From NCBI GenBank assembly GCA_947165745.1, contig CAMVBO010000019.1:1-13306 (forward strand): DNA of 13,306 bases, read 5' to 3'. The first letter of the stretch is position 1; each line of letters begins with the position of its first letter. Source of the DNA: an uncultured Clostridia bacterium (GTDB taxonomy: Bacteria; Bacillota_A; Clostridia; Christensenellales; Aristaeellaceae). Made by a program: the position numbers and the translations under genes. Below the pieces are notes generated by a model that ran no database searches, was not told the origin of the DNA, and saw only the letters and a program-made list of their open reading frames with translations. Of this stretch, positions 7,511-12,716 are shown in pieces.

Positions 7511-7539
7511 TTTCATATTTTATTGAAATATGTTATACT
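7511..7539 (+). promoter_or_regulatory. Promoter of the WYL regulator gene, extended -10
   Basis: TGTTATACT (7531-7539) is an extended -10 element, TGn plus TATACT. The -35 is weak (TTTCAT at 7511-7516, 17-bp spacer), as is usual with extended -10 promoters. Transcription should begin near 7546, and AAGGAGG (7559-7565) serves the ATG at 7574. Confidence 0.65.
7514..7532. promoter_or_regulatory. Candidate operator, perfect 7-5-7 palindrome
   Basis: CATATTT (7514-7520) and AAATATG (7526-7532) are perfect inverted repeats around TATTG. The site fills the spacer of the WYL promoter, covers the TG of its extended -10, and ends about 10 bp from the -35 of the divergent kinase promoter. A bound dimer would block the regulator's own promoter and could affect the sugar operon. 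Confidence 0.5.
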
Positions 7540-7573
7540 GTTTCCATGAATCCGACGCAAGGAGGCGCGGCCC

Positions 7574-8572
7574 ATGAAGGGTGAAAACCAAAAGCTGAAG
7601 ATGCTGTACCTGTCCCGGCTGTTCATGGAGCAGACGGACGACGAGCACGGCCTGACCATGCCGGAGATCATCGATAAGCTGGCGGCCCAGGGCGTGAACG
7701 CCGACCGCAAGACGCTGTACCTGGACCTTGAGGAGCTGCGCCGCTACGGGCTGGACATCATCAGCACCCAGGCGGGCCACAAGACCTACTATTCCCTGGG
7801 CGCGCGGGATTTCGAGCTGCCGGAGCTGAAGCTGCTGGTGGATTCGGTGCAGGCGGCGAAATTCATCACCGACAAGAAATCCCGGGAGCTGATCCGTAAG
7901 CTGGAGGGACTGGTGTCCGCCCACCAGGCGCGGCAGCTGCACCGGCAGGTGCTGATCTCCGGCCGGGTCAAGACCATGAACGAGTCGATCTACTACAACA
8001 TCGACAAGCTCCACGGCGCCATCAACGAGGACGCCCAGATCCGCTTCCAGTACTACCAGTGGAACGTGAAAAAGGAGATGGAGCTGCGCCGGGGCGGGGC
8101 GGTGTACCAGGTGAGCCCCTGGGCGCTGATCTGGGACGATGAAAACTACTATCTGGTGGCCTACGACAGCGCGGACGACAAGATCAAGCACTATCGCGTG
8201 GACAAGATGCTGCGCATCAGGATCGCCGACGAGCGCCGCCTGGGCCGGGACACCTTCAAGGCTTTCGACATGGCGAAGTACGCCAAGAGCCTGTTCGGCA
8301 TGTACGGCGGCGAGGAGACCGCCGTGACGCTGGAGGGCGAAAACCGGCTGGTGGGCGTGGTGATCGACCGCTTCGGCAAGGACATCGCCCTAGTGCCCGT
8401 CGACGGCGAGCGCTTCGAGGCGAAGGTGAACGTGGCCATCAGCCCCCAGTTCTTCGGCTGGGTCATGGGCCTGGGCGGCGGCATCAGGATCACCGGGCCC
8501 GGCCCGGTGGTGAAGCGGATGCGGGAAGAGGTGCGCAGGCTGGCGGAAGAATACCCGGACGAGCAAATGTGA
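7574..8572 (+). CDS. WYL-domain transcriptional regulator (HTH-WYL-WCX)
   Basis: This is a 332-residue cytoplasmic protein. The N-terminal winged helix-turn-helix (about 5-75) contains LTMPEIIDKLAAQGVNADRKTLYLDLEELRRYG. A linker of helices follows to about 135. The WYL domain (about 136-215) includes YQVSPWALIWDDENYYLVAYD and HYRVDKM. The C-terminal WCX part is at about 245-327. Such proteins are one-component regulators that bind ligands such as sugars, nucleotides or nucleic acids through the WYL domain. The gene is transcribed away from the kinase-GH8 operon across 114 bp that hold both promoters and a palindrome, so the likely targets are itself and that operon. AAGGAGG stands 8 nt before the ATG. 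A strong terminator follows 38 bp after the stop. The ligand is not inferable from the sequence. Confidence 0.92.
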   Translation: MKGENQKLKMLYLSRLFMEQTDDEHGLTMPEIIDKLAAQGVNADRKTLYLDLEELRRYGLDIISTQAGHKTYYSLGARDFELPELKLLVDSVQAAKFITDKKSRELIRKLEGLVSAHQARQLHRQVLISGRVKTMNESIYYNIDKLHGAINEDAQIRFQYYQWNVKKEMELRRGGAVYQVSPWALIWDDENYYLVAYDSADDKIKHYRVDKMLRIRIADERRLGRDTFKAFDMAKYAKSLFGMYGGEETAVTLEGENRLVGVVIDRFGKDIALVPVDGERFEAKVNVAISPQFFGWVMGLGGGIRITGPGPVVKRMREEVRRLAEEYPDEQM

Positions 8573-8603
8573 CAAAAAACATCGCCTTTCGAGGGTGAAA
8601 AAC

Positions 8604-8653
8604 GGTACACCAAAAAGCGCCCTCCTCATATTGAGGGCGTTTTTTGGTACACC
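8604..8653. terminator. Bidirectional Rho-independent terminator flanked by GGTACACC direct repeats
   Basis: CGCCCTC (8618-8624) pairs with GAGGGCG (8633-8639) and is followed by six Ts. The stem extends through A5/T5 to a CC/GG closing pair, about 17 bp with one G-T. The opposite strand also has a T-run after its stem, so it can stop transcription both ways. The same 8-mer GGTACACC occurs directly at both ends (8604-8611 and 8646-8653). Confidence 0.88.
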
Positions 8654-8704
8654 TCCTTTGATAAACTGTCTTCGTAAGCAAGGCAGTCGTCAAAGGAGGT
8701 TTTT
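8651..8704 (+). promoter_or_regulatory. Long hairpin hiding the ribosome binding site of the first small gene
   Basis: ACCTCCTTTGA (8651-8661) is perfectly complementary to TCAAAGGAGGT (8690-8700). Inside it ACTGTCTT (8665-8672) pairs with AAGGCAGT (8680-8687), with one G-U, around the loop CGTAAGC. The right arm contains the AAAGGAGG used by the ATG at 8708, and five Ts (8700-8704) follow it, so the structure could act as a translational lock or as an attenuator/terminator. Confidence 0.75.
8659..8667 (+). promoter_or_regulatory. Candidate extended -10 box of the small-gene cassette
   Basis: TGATAAACT (8659-8667) fits TGn-TAAACT, the same extended -10 as the kinase promoter. No good -35 is present; the position is occupied by the terminator T-run. 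A start point near 8674 would leave out the hairpin's left arm. This is a moderate-to-weak prediction. Confidence 0.4.
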
Positions 8705-8707
8705 CTC

Positions 8708-8863
8708 ATGCGCAGCATTCATTACTTTGAAATGATCAAAAAGCGCGGGCCCTTCGGCATCCCCTACACCGCCCTGGTGGTGCGGGTGGCCCACGTGGAC
8801 GAGCATCACTGGCAGCGGCTCAGAAACCGCCGCTTTACCCTGAACGACCTGTTGATCTATTGA
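8708..8863 (+). CDS. Small protein of unknown function (51 aa), first of three-gene cassette
   Basis: The product begins MRSIHYFEMIKKRGPFGIPY, continues TALVVRVAHVDEHHWQRLRN and ends RRFTLNDLLIY. It is basic, with a short hydrophobic strand (TALVVRVAHV) in the middle and no clear transmembrane helix or signal peptide. AAAGGAGG lies 8 nt upstream, within the hairpin described at 8651-8704. The GC-rich codon use matches the host, unlike the AT-rich island beyond 9171. Its stop is followed 14 nt later by the next start with its own CGGAGG. I do not recognise the family. Strong SD sites and tight packing with the two following genes support expression. Confidence 0.65.
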   Translation: MRSIHYFEMIKKRGPFGIPYTALVVRVAHVDEHHWQRLRNRRFTLNDLLIY

Positions 8864-8877
8864 CGGAGGTGCGCATC

Positions 8878-9006
8878 ATGTTCAATCCCAAGGGTTATTA
8901 CACCAGCCAGGGCTACACCGGCTTCCTGCCGGACGGCGGCCGCATGGCCTTCCCCACCCAGGACGAATACCTGGACTTCGTGCGGGAATGGCAGGAGGCG
9001 GCATGA
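8878..9006 (+). CDS. Small protein of unknown function (42 aa), second of three-gene cassette
   Basis: The product begins MFNPKGYYTSQGYTGFLPDG and ends GRMAFPTQDEYLDFVREWQE plus two alanines. It has an aromatic, Gly-rich first half (YYTSQGYTGF looks like a beta-hairpin) and an acidic helical C-terminus. No membrane segment or cysteine is present. CGGAGGTG lies about 8 nt before the ATG. Its last codons overlap the next start (GCATGATGG), so translation is probably coupled. The family is not recognised. The layout is what one sees for small accessory subunits or phage-derived small genes, but nothing here proves either. Confidence 0.65.
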   Translation: MFNPKGYYTSQGYTGFLPDGGRMAFPTQDEYLDFVREWQEAA

Positions 9007-9131
9007 TGGCGGCCCCGGACAGCGCGCCCGCCGCGCCGCAGAGCCCCGCGCCGCCGAAGGACGACGCCCCGGAGATGGACATCGACTTCTGGACGCTGCT
9101 GGTGGAGGCGCGGATCATACGGGTGGGATAA
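9003..9131 (+). CDS. Small protein of unknown function (42 aa), third of three-gene cassette
   Basis: A disordered Ala/Pro-rich N-terminus (MMAAPDSAPAAPQSPAPPKD) leads to a conserved-looking short segment, MDIDFWTLLVEARIIRVG, which ends the protein. The start overlaps the previous stop by 4 nt (ATGA), so coupled translation is expected. The flexible linker plus an 18-residue C-terminal peptide suggests a docking peptide for a partner, which is inference. A 14-bp hairpin begins directly after the stop. Confidence 0.55.
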   Translation: MMAAPDSAPAAPQSPAPPKDDAPEMDIDFWTLLVEARIIRVG

Positions 9132-9170
9132 AAAGGGGCCGTCTCAAGACGAATGTTTGAGACGGCCCCT
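9132..9170 (-). terminator. 14-bp hairpin, terminator for minus-strand transcription
   Basis: AGGGGCCGTCTCAA (9134-9147) pairs perfectly with TTGAGACGGCCCCT (9157-9170). On the minus strand the stem is followed by TTTTT, so it ends transcription leaving the AT-rich island. On the plus strand no T-run follows, though it caps the three-gene mRNA. Confidence 0.75.
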
Positions 9171-9198
9171 ATGAATTGCGCCTTCGGGCATGAATTGC

Positions 9199-9272
9199 GA
9201 GATTTGGGGACGGTTCCTTATCTCATGAACTGTCCCCGCAGCTTGTGAGATAAGGAACCGTCCCCTCATCTC
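9199..9272. repeat. 74-bp hairpin element, left copy (MITE/REP-like)
   Basis: It is identical to 10469-10542. The terminal GAGAT/ATCTC are inverted, followed by 20-bp perfect arms (9206-9225 and 9246-9265, starting GGGGACGGTTCC) around a 20-nt loop. The left half alone can also fold: GGGGACGGTTC (9206-9216) with GAACTGTCCCC (9227-9237), giving two competing structures. No transposase is present, so it is probably mobilised in trans. Confidence 0.9.
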
Positions 9273-9284
9273 TGGTGGCATGAG

Positions 9285-9324
9285 AAAAGCCATCCGACGC
9301 ATCTTTGCAAATGAGTTGGATGGC
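9285..9324 (-). terminator. Rho-independent terminator of the island operon
   Basis: On the minus strand, GCCATCC (9324-9318) pairs with GGATGGC (9295-9289) and TTTT follows, 8 nt downstream of the stop codon of the 162-residue gene. The left copy of the 74-bp element lies just beyond. Confidence 0.65.
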
Positions 9325-9331
9325 CTCATAG

Positions 9332-9820
9332 CTATTTCACTGTGAAGTAGAACAATTCAGTATCTGATGTGTTTACAACAAGGATGGAGAATTTTTGAAC
9401 ATACGGTAGTTCCTCTTCATATACAATTAGCTTTATATATGAGTCGTTTCTCATACAGCAACTTCTTAGAGCCGAAAGATTCTCAAAAGAGGAAAGCGAA
9501 GGCTCAATGTATTTGGCTATGATTTCTTCCGCCCTGCAAGCAGGAAGCCAAGAAGCATCGTCTCGGATATACTCTTCTAAGACGTGAGCATATTCGTCCG
9601 ATAGTTTTATTGACGCAACGCAAGCAAAATCCCGTGAGTATTTAGGTTCATATGCCGTGTCTACGACATCGCATTCCGTCAACTCAATGCCGTATTCTTC
9701 TTGAATTAGTGAATATACATATTCGAGATTATTATCAGCTTTCCTATTAAATGCAATGTATGCAGTAGCAGAAGCACACAAAAGCACAACTATCACCAGA
9801 GCGAAAAAAAGCTTTCGCAT
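9332..9820 (-). CDS. Exported or membrane-anchored protein of unknown function (162 aa)
   Basis: MRKLFFALVIVVLLCASATA is an N-terminal signal peptide or anchor. Cys15 is preceded by Leu, not by a small residue, so a lipobox is unlikely, and cleavage after ATA at residue 20 is possible. The remaining approximately 140 residues are acidic and soluble, with an NNLEYVYSLIQEEYGIELTE segment and several cysteines (in TECD, FACV, PACR and RSCC). The C-terminal half is beta-rich (SILVVNTSDTELFYFTVK). AAGGAG lies about 10 nt before the ATG. It is the last gene of the AT-rich island, 43 bp after the 62-residue two-TM gene. Codon use is much more AT-rich than in the flanking genes, which points to transfer. 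I do not recognise the family; an extracytoplasmic immunity or sensor protein is one possibility. Confidence 0.75.
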   Translation of the reverse strand: MRKLFFALVIVVLLCASATAYIAFNRKADNNLEYVYSLIQEEYGIELTECDVVDTAYEPKYSRDFACVASIKLSDEYAHVLEEYIRDDASWLPACRAEEIIAKYIEPSLSSFENLSALRSCCMRNDSYIKLIVYEEELPYVQKFSILVVNTSDTELFYFTVK

Positions 9821-9863
9821 ATCACTTTTCTCCTTCGTCTGTTATTGCTGTCTTACCCGTGTT

Positions 9864-10052
9864 TTAGTCTCCATGTCTTACAGCATTCTCCTTCCGAGTA
9901 CACAGATGTATGATTTCCATGATACATGCAAAAATAATCACAACACCGCAAACAATATCCAGAGTTGTATTGTCTACAAAAACGTAAACCAAAAGCGCAG
10001 CGATTGCGAGAACATCTGCAATAACAGATACTCTACGGATAATTCTCTTCAT
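9864..10052 (-). CDS. Small two-TM membrane protein (62 aa)
   Basis: The sequence begins MKRIIRRVSVIADVLAIAAL. It has two hydrophobic helices (about 8-26 and 32-50) with a short turn VDNTTLD, and a polar basic tail ending CTRKENAVRHGD. The basic N-terminus and basic C-terminus predict both ends inside. It has the same layout as the 58-residue protein at 10272-10448 and may be a diverged paralogue. A GGTGG-type ribosome binding site about 9 nt upstream overlaps the end of the preceding reading frame, whose stop lies 6 nt before this ATG. Function unknown. Confidence 0.65.
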   Translation of the reverse strand: MKRIIRRVSVIADVLAIAALLVYVFVDNTTLDIVCGVVIIFACIMEIIHLCTRKENAVRHGD

Positions 10053-10058
10053 CCTGAA

Positions 10059-10270
10059 TCACCACCATTCCAATTTGTCTCCGATGGAATATAACCAAAA
10101 TCCGACTTCTGCAACTGTCATCGCAACGGTTGCCCATGGTGCAATTGTTACTAAGCCCACTTTAGCAGCTCCGTTGATGGCAAAAACAGCACCAGTATAT
10201 ACGATGCCCGCCCAATCAGAAATATCCTTCCAACTTCTTGGAATCTGAGGTACTTTAAAAACACGAACAT
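10059..10270 (-). CDS. Small hydrophobic protein requiring a -1 frameshift (about 70 aa), or frameshifted pseudogene
   Basis: The frame 10271-10059 has no stop and encodes VPQIPRSWKDISDWAGIVYT, then a Gly/Ala-rich hydrophobic stretch (GAVFAINGAAKVGLVTIAPW, then ATVAMTVAEVGFWLYS) ending GDKLEWW. It has no ATG, GTG or TTG near its beginning. An ATG at 10270, 1 nt after the stop of the upstream gene, lies in the neighbouring frame and would end after 39 codons at 10151. The sequence T TTA AAG (10259-10253) is a -1 slippery heptamer at which the ATG frame passes exactly into the long frame, giving MFVFLKVPQIPRSW and onward. Either this is programmed frameshifting or a one-base lesion. The hydrophobic, Gly/Ala-rich body recalls bacteriocin-like or membrane-acting peptides, but there is no family match I can name. 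Confidence 0.45.
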
Positions 10271-10271
10271 C

Positions 10272-10448
10272 TTATTTACAAATGTATCTTATGAATATGT
10301 ATATGCCTTGAATCACCCAAGCAACGATAAGAACCCAAAAACATAATGTATTTATTCTCTGGTTTTTCGAAACTTCCCGCAAAACTAGCGCAATTATAGC
10401 AATGATGCAGTTGATTAGTGCAATTATACGAAACGTAGACATCTTCAT
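10272..10448 (-). CDS. Small two-TM membrane protein (58 aa), first gene of the AT-rich island
   Basis: The sequence begins MKMSTFRIIALINCIIAIIA and has two hydrophobic helices (about 5-22 and 36-54) around LREVSKNQRINT, ending RYICK. The start chosen is the ATG at 10448, because GGTGG lies 8 nt upstream, as in the related 62-residue gene. An in-frame ATG at 10463 would add five residues but lacks a ribosome binding site. It begins about 20 bp after the right 74-bp repeat. The stop TAA is followed by G and then the ATG of the next frame, so termination-reinitiation is likely. Function unknown. Confidence 0.6.
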   Translation of the reverse strand: MKMSTFRIIALINCIIAIIALVLREVSKNQRINTLCFWVLIVAWVIQGIYIFIRYICK

Positions 10449-10468
10449 ATTCTTTACCACCATCCTGT

Positions 10469-10542
10469 GAGATTTGGGGACGGTTCCTTATCTCATGAAC
10501 TGTCCCCGCAGCTTGTGAGATAAGGAACCGTCCCCTCATCTC
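10469..10542. repeat. 74-bp hairpin element, right copy (MITE/REP-like)
   Basis: It is identical base for base to 9199-9272 and in the same orientation. The arms are at 10476-10495 and 10516-10535. Its last two bases form part of the response regulator's TGA stop codon (10541-10543), so it sits exactly at the 3' end of that gene and may shape its mRNA end. Confidence 0.9.
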
Positions 10543-11287
10543 ACTTCCCCAGCCCGTCCCGGTACTCCCCCGGCGTCATGCCCTCCAGGCGCTTGAAGCT
10601 CTTGGAGAAGTGGGCCACGTCCACATAGCCCACCTGCTCGGCCACGGCGTGGATGCGCAGGCCGGGGTCGGCCAGCAGCACCTTGGCGCGGTCGATGCGC
10701 ATGCGGCCCAGGATGTCGAAAAAGCTCTGGTTCACATGCCGGTTGATGAGCTTCGACAGGTGCCACTGGCTGACATACACATGGTCGGCCACGTCGCAAA
10801 GGCTGATGTGCTCGGCACAGTGGGCCTGCATGTAGTCCAGCGCCTGGCGCACGATGAAGTTGCCGGCGGCGGGGTCCTCCTCCGGCTCGGCGCCGGGGGC
10901 CAGCGGCGGCAGGGCGTCCAGCCGGGCCGTCATCGTGCGGATGGCCTCGTACAGCTCGTCCAGCTTGCTGGGCTTCAGCAGATACCGGCATACGCCCAGG
11001 TTCAGCGCCGTCTGGGCATACTCGAAATCCCGGAACGCCGTCAGCACCGCGATCTGCAGCCTCGGAAATTCGCTTCTCAGCGCCGCCACCATGCTCAGGC
11101 CGTCCATGTTGGGCATGCGAATGTCCGTGAGCAGGATGTCCGGCCGCAGCTGGCGAATCAGCCGCAGGCCCTCCTCGCCGTTGCCGGCCGTACCCTCCAC
11201 GGCGCAGTTCATATCGCCCCAGGGCACCGCCCGGGTCAGGCCGTCCAGTATGATGTGTTCGTCGTCCACCAGCACCACGCGATACAT
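10541..11287 (-). CDS. AraC-family response regulator (YesN-like)
   Basis: This is a 248-residue protein. The receiver domain (1-120) has acidic residues Asp8-Asp9, phospho-acceptor Asp55 in DILLTDIRMPNMDG, Thr83, and Lys105 in YLLKPSK. A linker precedes the AraC-type double helix-turn-helix (about 145-245) containing LCDVADHVYVSQWHLSKLIN and GYVDVAHFSKSFKRLEGMTP. It is a DNA-binding transcription activator or repressor controlled by phosphorylation. The ATG lies 9 nt after the stop of the solute-binding protein gene, with GAGGTG overlapping that stop. Together with the upstream YesM-type kinase it forms a two-component pair. Likely targets are sugar uptake or utilisation genes, which is inference from family and neighbours. 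Confidence 0.93.
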   Translation of the reverse strand: MYRVVLVDDEHIILDGLTRAVPWGDMNCAVEGTAGNGEEGLRLIRQLRPDILLTDIRMPNMDGLSMVAALRSEFPRLQIAVLTAFRDFEYAQTALNLGVCRYLLKPSKLDELYEAIRTMTARLDALPPLAPGAEPEEDPAAGNFIVRQALDYMQAHCAEHISLCDVADHVYVSQWHLSKLINRHVNQSFFDILGRMRIDRAKVLLADPGLRIHAVAEQVGYVDVAHFSKSFKRLEGMTPGEYRDGLGK

Positions 11288-11296
11288 GCCATCACC

Positions 11297-12493
11297 TCAT
11301 TCACTGAACGGCGCCAATCCCATGACCTTCTCCCAGCATTGCTCCGGCGTCATGGCCCCGTCGGCCACGGCGGGCACGCAGTTTAAAAGCCAGGCCTCCC
11401 GGGCGTCCTTGTTCATGTCGTCCTGCACCGGGTCCAGCAGCGTCCCAGCGTTCTCCATCAGCGCCTGGGCGGATGCGCGCAGCGCGCCGGTGGTCTGCTC
11501 CAGGCTGAGCCGCGCCAGGTTTTCAGGCGCCGTGAGCCAGGCCAGCAGCCCCACCGCCGCGTCCCTGCGCCCGGGATCGTCCCAGGCCCGGCGGGTCAGA
11601 TAAAAGCCCATGGATACGCCGCCGATCACCGCGTCGCCCTCGCCCGCGCGGTGGGGCACCGGCAGCACCCGCACGGCGTCCATGCGCTCTGCGGGGATGG
11701 TGTTGGCGAACCAGCTGCCGTCAAACTGCATGGCGGCCTTGCCGTCCCGGAACAGCTGGCTGGTGACGGTCTCGGACGTGTTCAGCGCGTCGGCCGGAAA
11801 GGCTCCCAGCTCGTACAGCCGCCGGATCAGCGCCATGCCCTCAACCCAGCTCTCCGGCACGTCCGCGAGGCTCGCGGGCCGGGCGGCGTATTCCTCCGGG
11901 CTGGCGCAGGCCAGCAGGCAGCACTCCGCCAAATAGTGGGGAATGTCGGAAAAGCTCACCGCGATGGGCGTGACGCCCGCCGCCGCGAAGCCGGTCACCG
12001 CCTGTTCCAGATGATCCCAGGTGTCCGGCAGGGGCAGGTCATAGCGCTCGAACAGATCCACGTTGACGAACAGGCCCTCGTAGTAGGGCCGGGCGGGAAT
12101 GGCATACGCCACGCCGTCCGTCTCCCGCAGGGCGTCGCTCTCCATAAGGTCAAGCGCCGGGTATGCGGCGTTGATCTCGGAAATCGGCACCATCTTGCGC
12201 AATATCGGCGCGGAATCGGCGCTGCAGGCAAAGAAGAACAGCACGTCCGGCTCGTTACCCACGGCGAAATCGCTGAGCACCCGGGCCTTCCAGCCCTCGT
12301 CGCTGGTGGCGGAGGCATCCTCGATCACACAGCCGGTGCGCTCCTCATAGTCCCGCAGCAGCTCGGCATAGGCGATGGCCGCCGCGTCCTCCCCGGCAAA
12401 GCAGCTGACGGTGCGCAGCGTCACGCCCTCCGCCGACGCGCGCACGGTCGCGAATATCGCCAGGGTCAATATGAGCAGTATCGTTCGTTTCAT
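11297..12493 (-). CDS. Extracellular solute-binding protein, family 1 (sugar-binding type)
   Basis: This is a 398-residue protein. The signal peptide is MKRTILLILTLAIFATVRASA, with probable cleavage around residues 20-22. There is no cysteine at that site, so it is not a standard lipoprotein, which is unusual for a Gram-positive transporter subunit. The mature part has family 1 features: EDAAAIAYAELLRDYEERTG, DVLFFFACSADSAP, YAIPARPYYEGLFVNVDLFE, then LPDTWDHLEQA and GKAAMQFDGSWFANTIPAER. These match carbohydrate-binding proteins of the MalE/YtcQ kind. AAAGGAG lies about 6 nt before the ATG. It stands between a sensor kinase and its response regulator with no permease gene in view, so it may present a sugar to the sensor rather than to a transporter. 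An ABC transporter elsewhere is the alternative. Confidence 0.85.
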   Translation of the reverse strand: MKRTILLILTLAIFATVRASAEGVTLRTVSCFAGEDAAAIAYAELLRDYEERTGCVIEDASATSDEGWKARVLSDFAVGNEPDVLFFFACSADSAPILRKMVPISEINAAYPALDLMESDALRETDGVAYAIPARPYYEGLFVNVDLFERYDLPLPDTWDHLEQAVTGFAAAGVTPIAVSFSDIPHYLAECCLLACASPEEYAARPASLADVPESWVEGMALIRRLYELGAFPADALNTSETVTSQLFRDGKAAMQFDGSWFANTIPAERMDAVRVLPVPHRAGEGDAVIGGVSMGFYLTRRAWDDPGRRDAAVGLLAWLTAPENLARLSLEQTTGALRASAQALMENAGTLLDPVQDDMNKDAREAWLLNCVPAVADGAMTPEQCWEKVMGLAPFSE

Positions 12494-12533
12494 GTTTGCT
12501 CCTTTTGTTTGAGTTTATAGTAGGCCATGGGGG

Positions 12534-12683
12534 CCGGATTGCCACGTCGAGCCCGTTGGGCTCTCCTCGCAATGACATTCCACAGAACCCTGTTTTTCGT
12601 TCCAATAGAGATGATTAGCGCCGCACCGTACAACGTCATTGCGAGGAAGTCAAGGCACAGCCTTGACTGACGTGGCAATCCGG
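12534..12683. repeat. 150-bp inverted repeat between sensor kinase and binding-protein genes
   Basis: CCGGATTGCCACGTC (12534-12548) is the perfect reverse complement of 12669-12683. TCCTCGCAATGAC (12564-12576) is the reverse complement of 12635-12647. Each arm carries a different inner hairpin: GAGCCC/GGGCTC on the left and GTCAAGGC/GCCTTGAC on the right. This is the arrangement of two head-to-head copies of a dispersed CGCAATGAC-type repeat. The rest of the 223-bp gap (12494-12716) holds the ribosome binding site and a possible weak -10 (TATAAA, minus strand, 12519-12514). Confidence 0.85.
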
Positions 12684-12716
12684 TCCCGGGCATTCTCTAA
12701 ACACTCCACACTCGCT

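Noticed and set aside
5570..7549. 659-codon plus-strand frame opposite GH8 and the kinase
   Set aside because: It is a shadow of two confidently identified genes, with Arg/Gln/Pro/Gly-rich low-complexity translation and no recognisable motif.
9171..9199. 10-bp direct repeat ATGAATTGCG (9171-9180 and 9190-9199) as an insertion-site duplication
   Set aside because: The two copies are only 9 bp apart and do not bracket either hairpin or the island, so no insertion event is supported.
9144..9329. 61-codon minus frame; a similar 87-codon frame at 10276-10539
   Set aside because: Both share a peptide only because both read through the 74-bp hairpin repeat; they overlap terminators or better-supported genes.
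9756..10094. 112-codon plus-strand frame in the AT-rich island
   Set aside because: It runs antisense to three minus-strand frames that have ribosome binding sites and membrane/signal features; its own product has no sensible features.
9199..10542. CRISPR array or composite IS transposon
   Set aside because: Only two repeat copies 1.27 kb apart, no regular spacers, no cas genes and no transposase between them.
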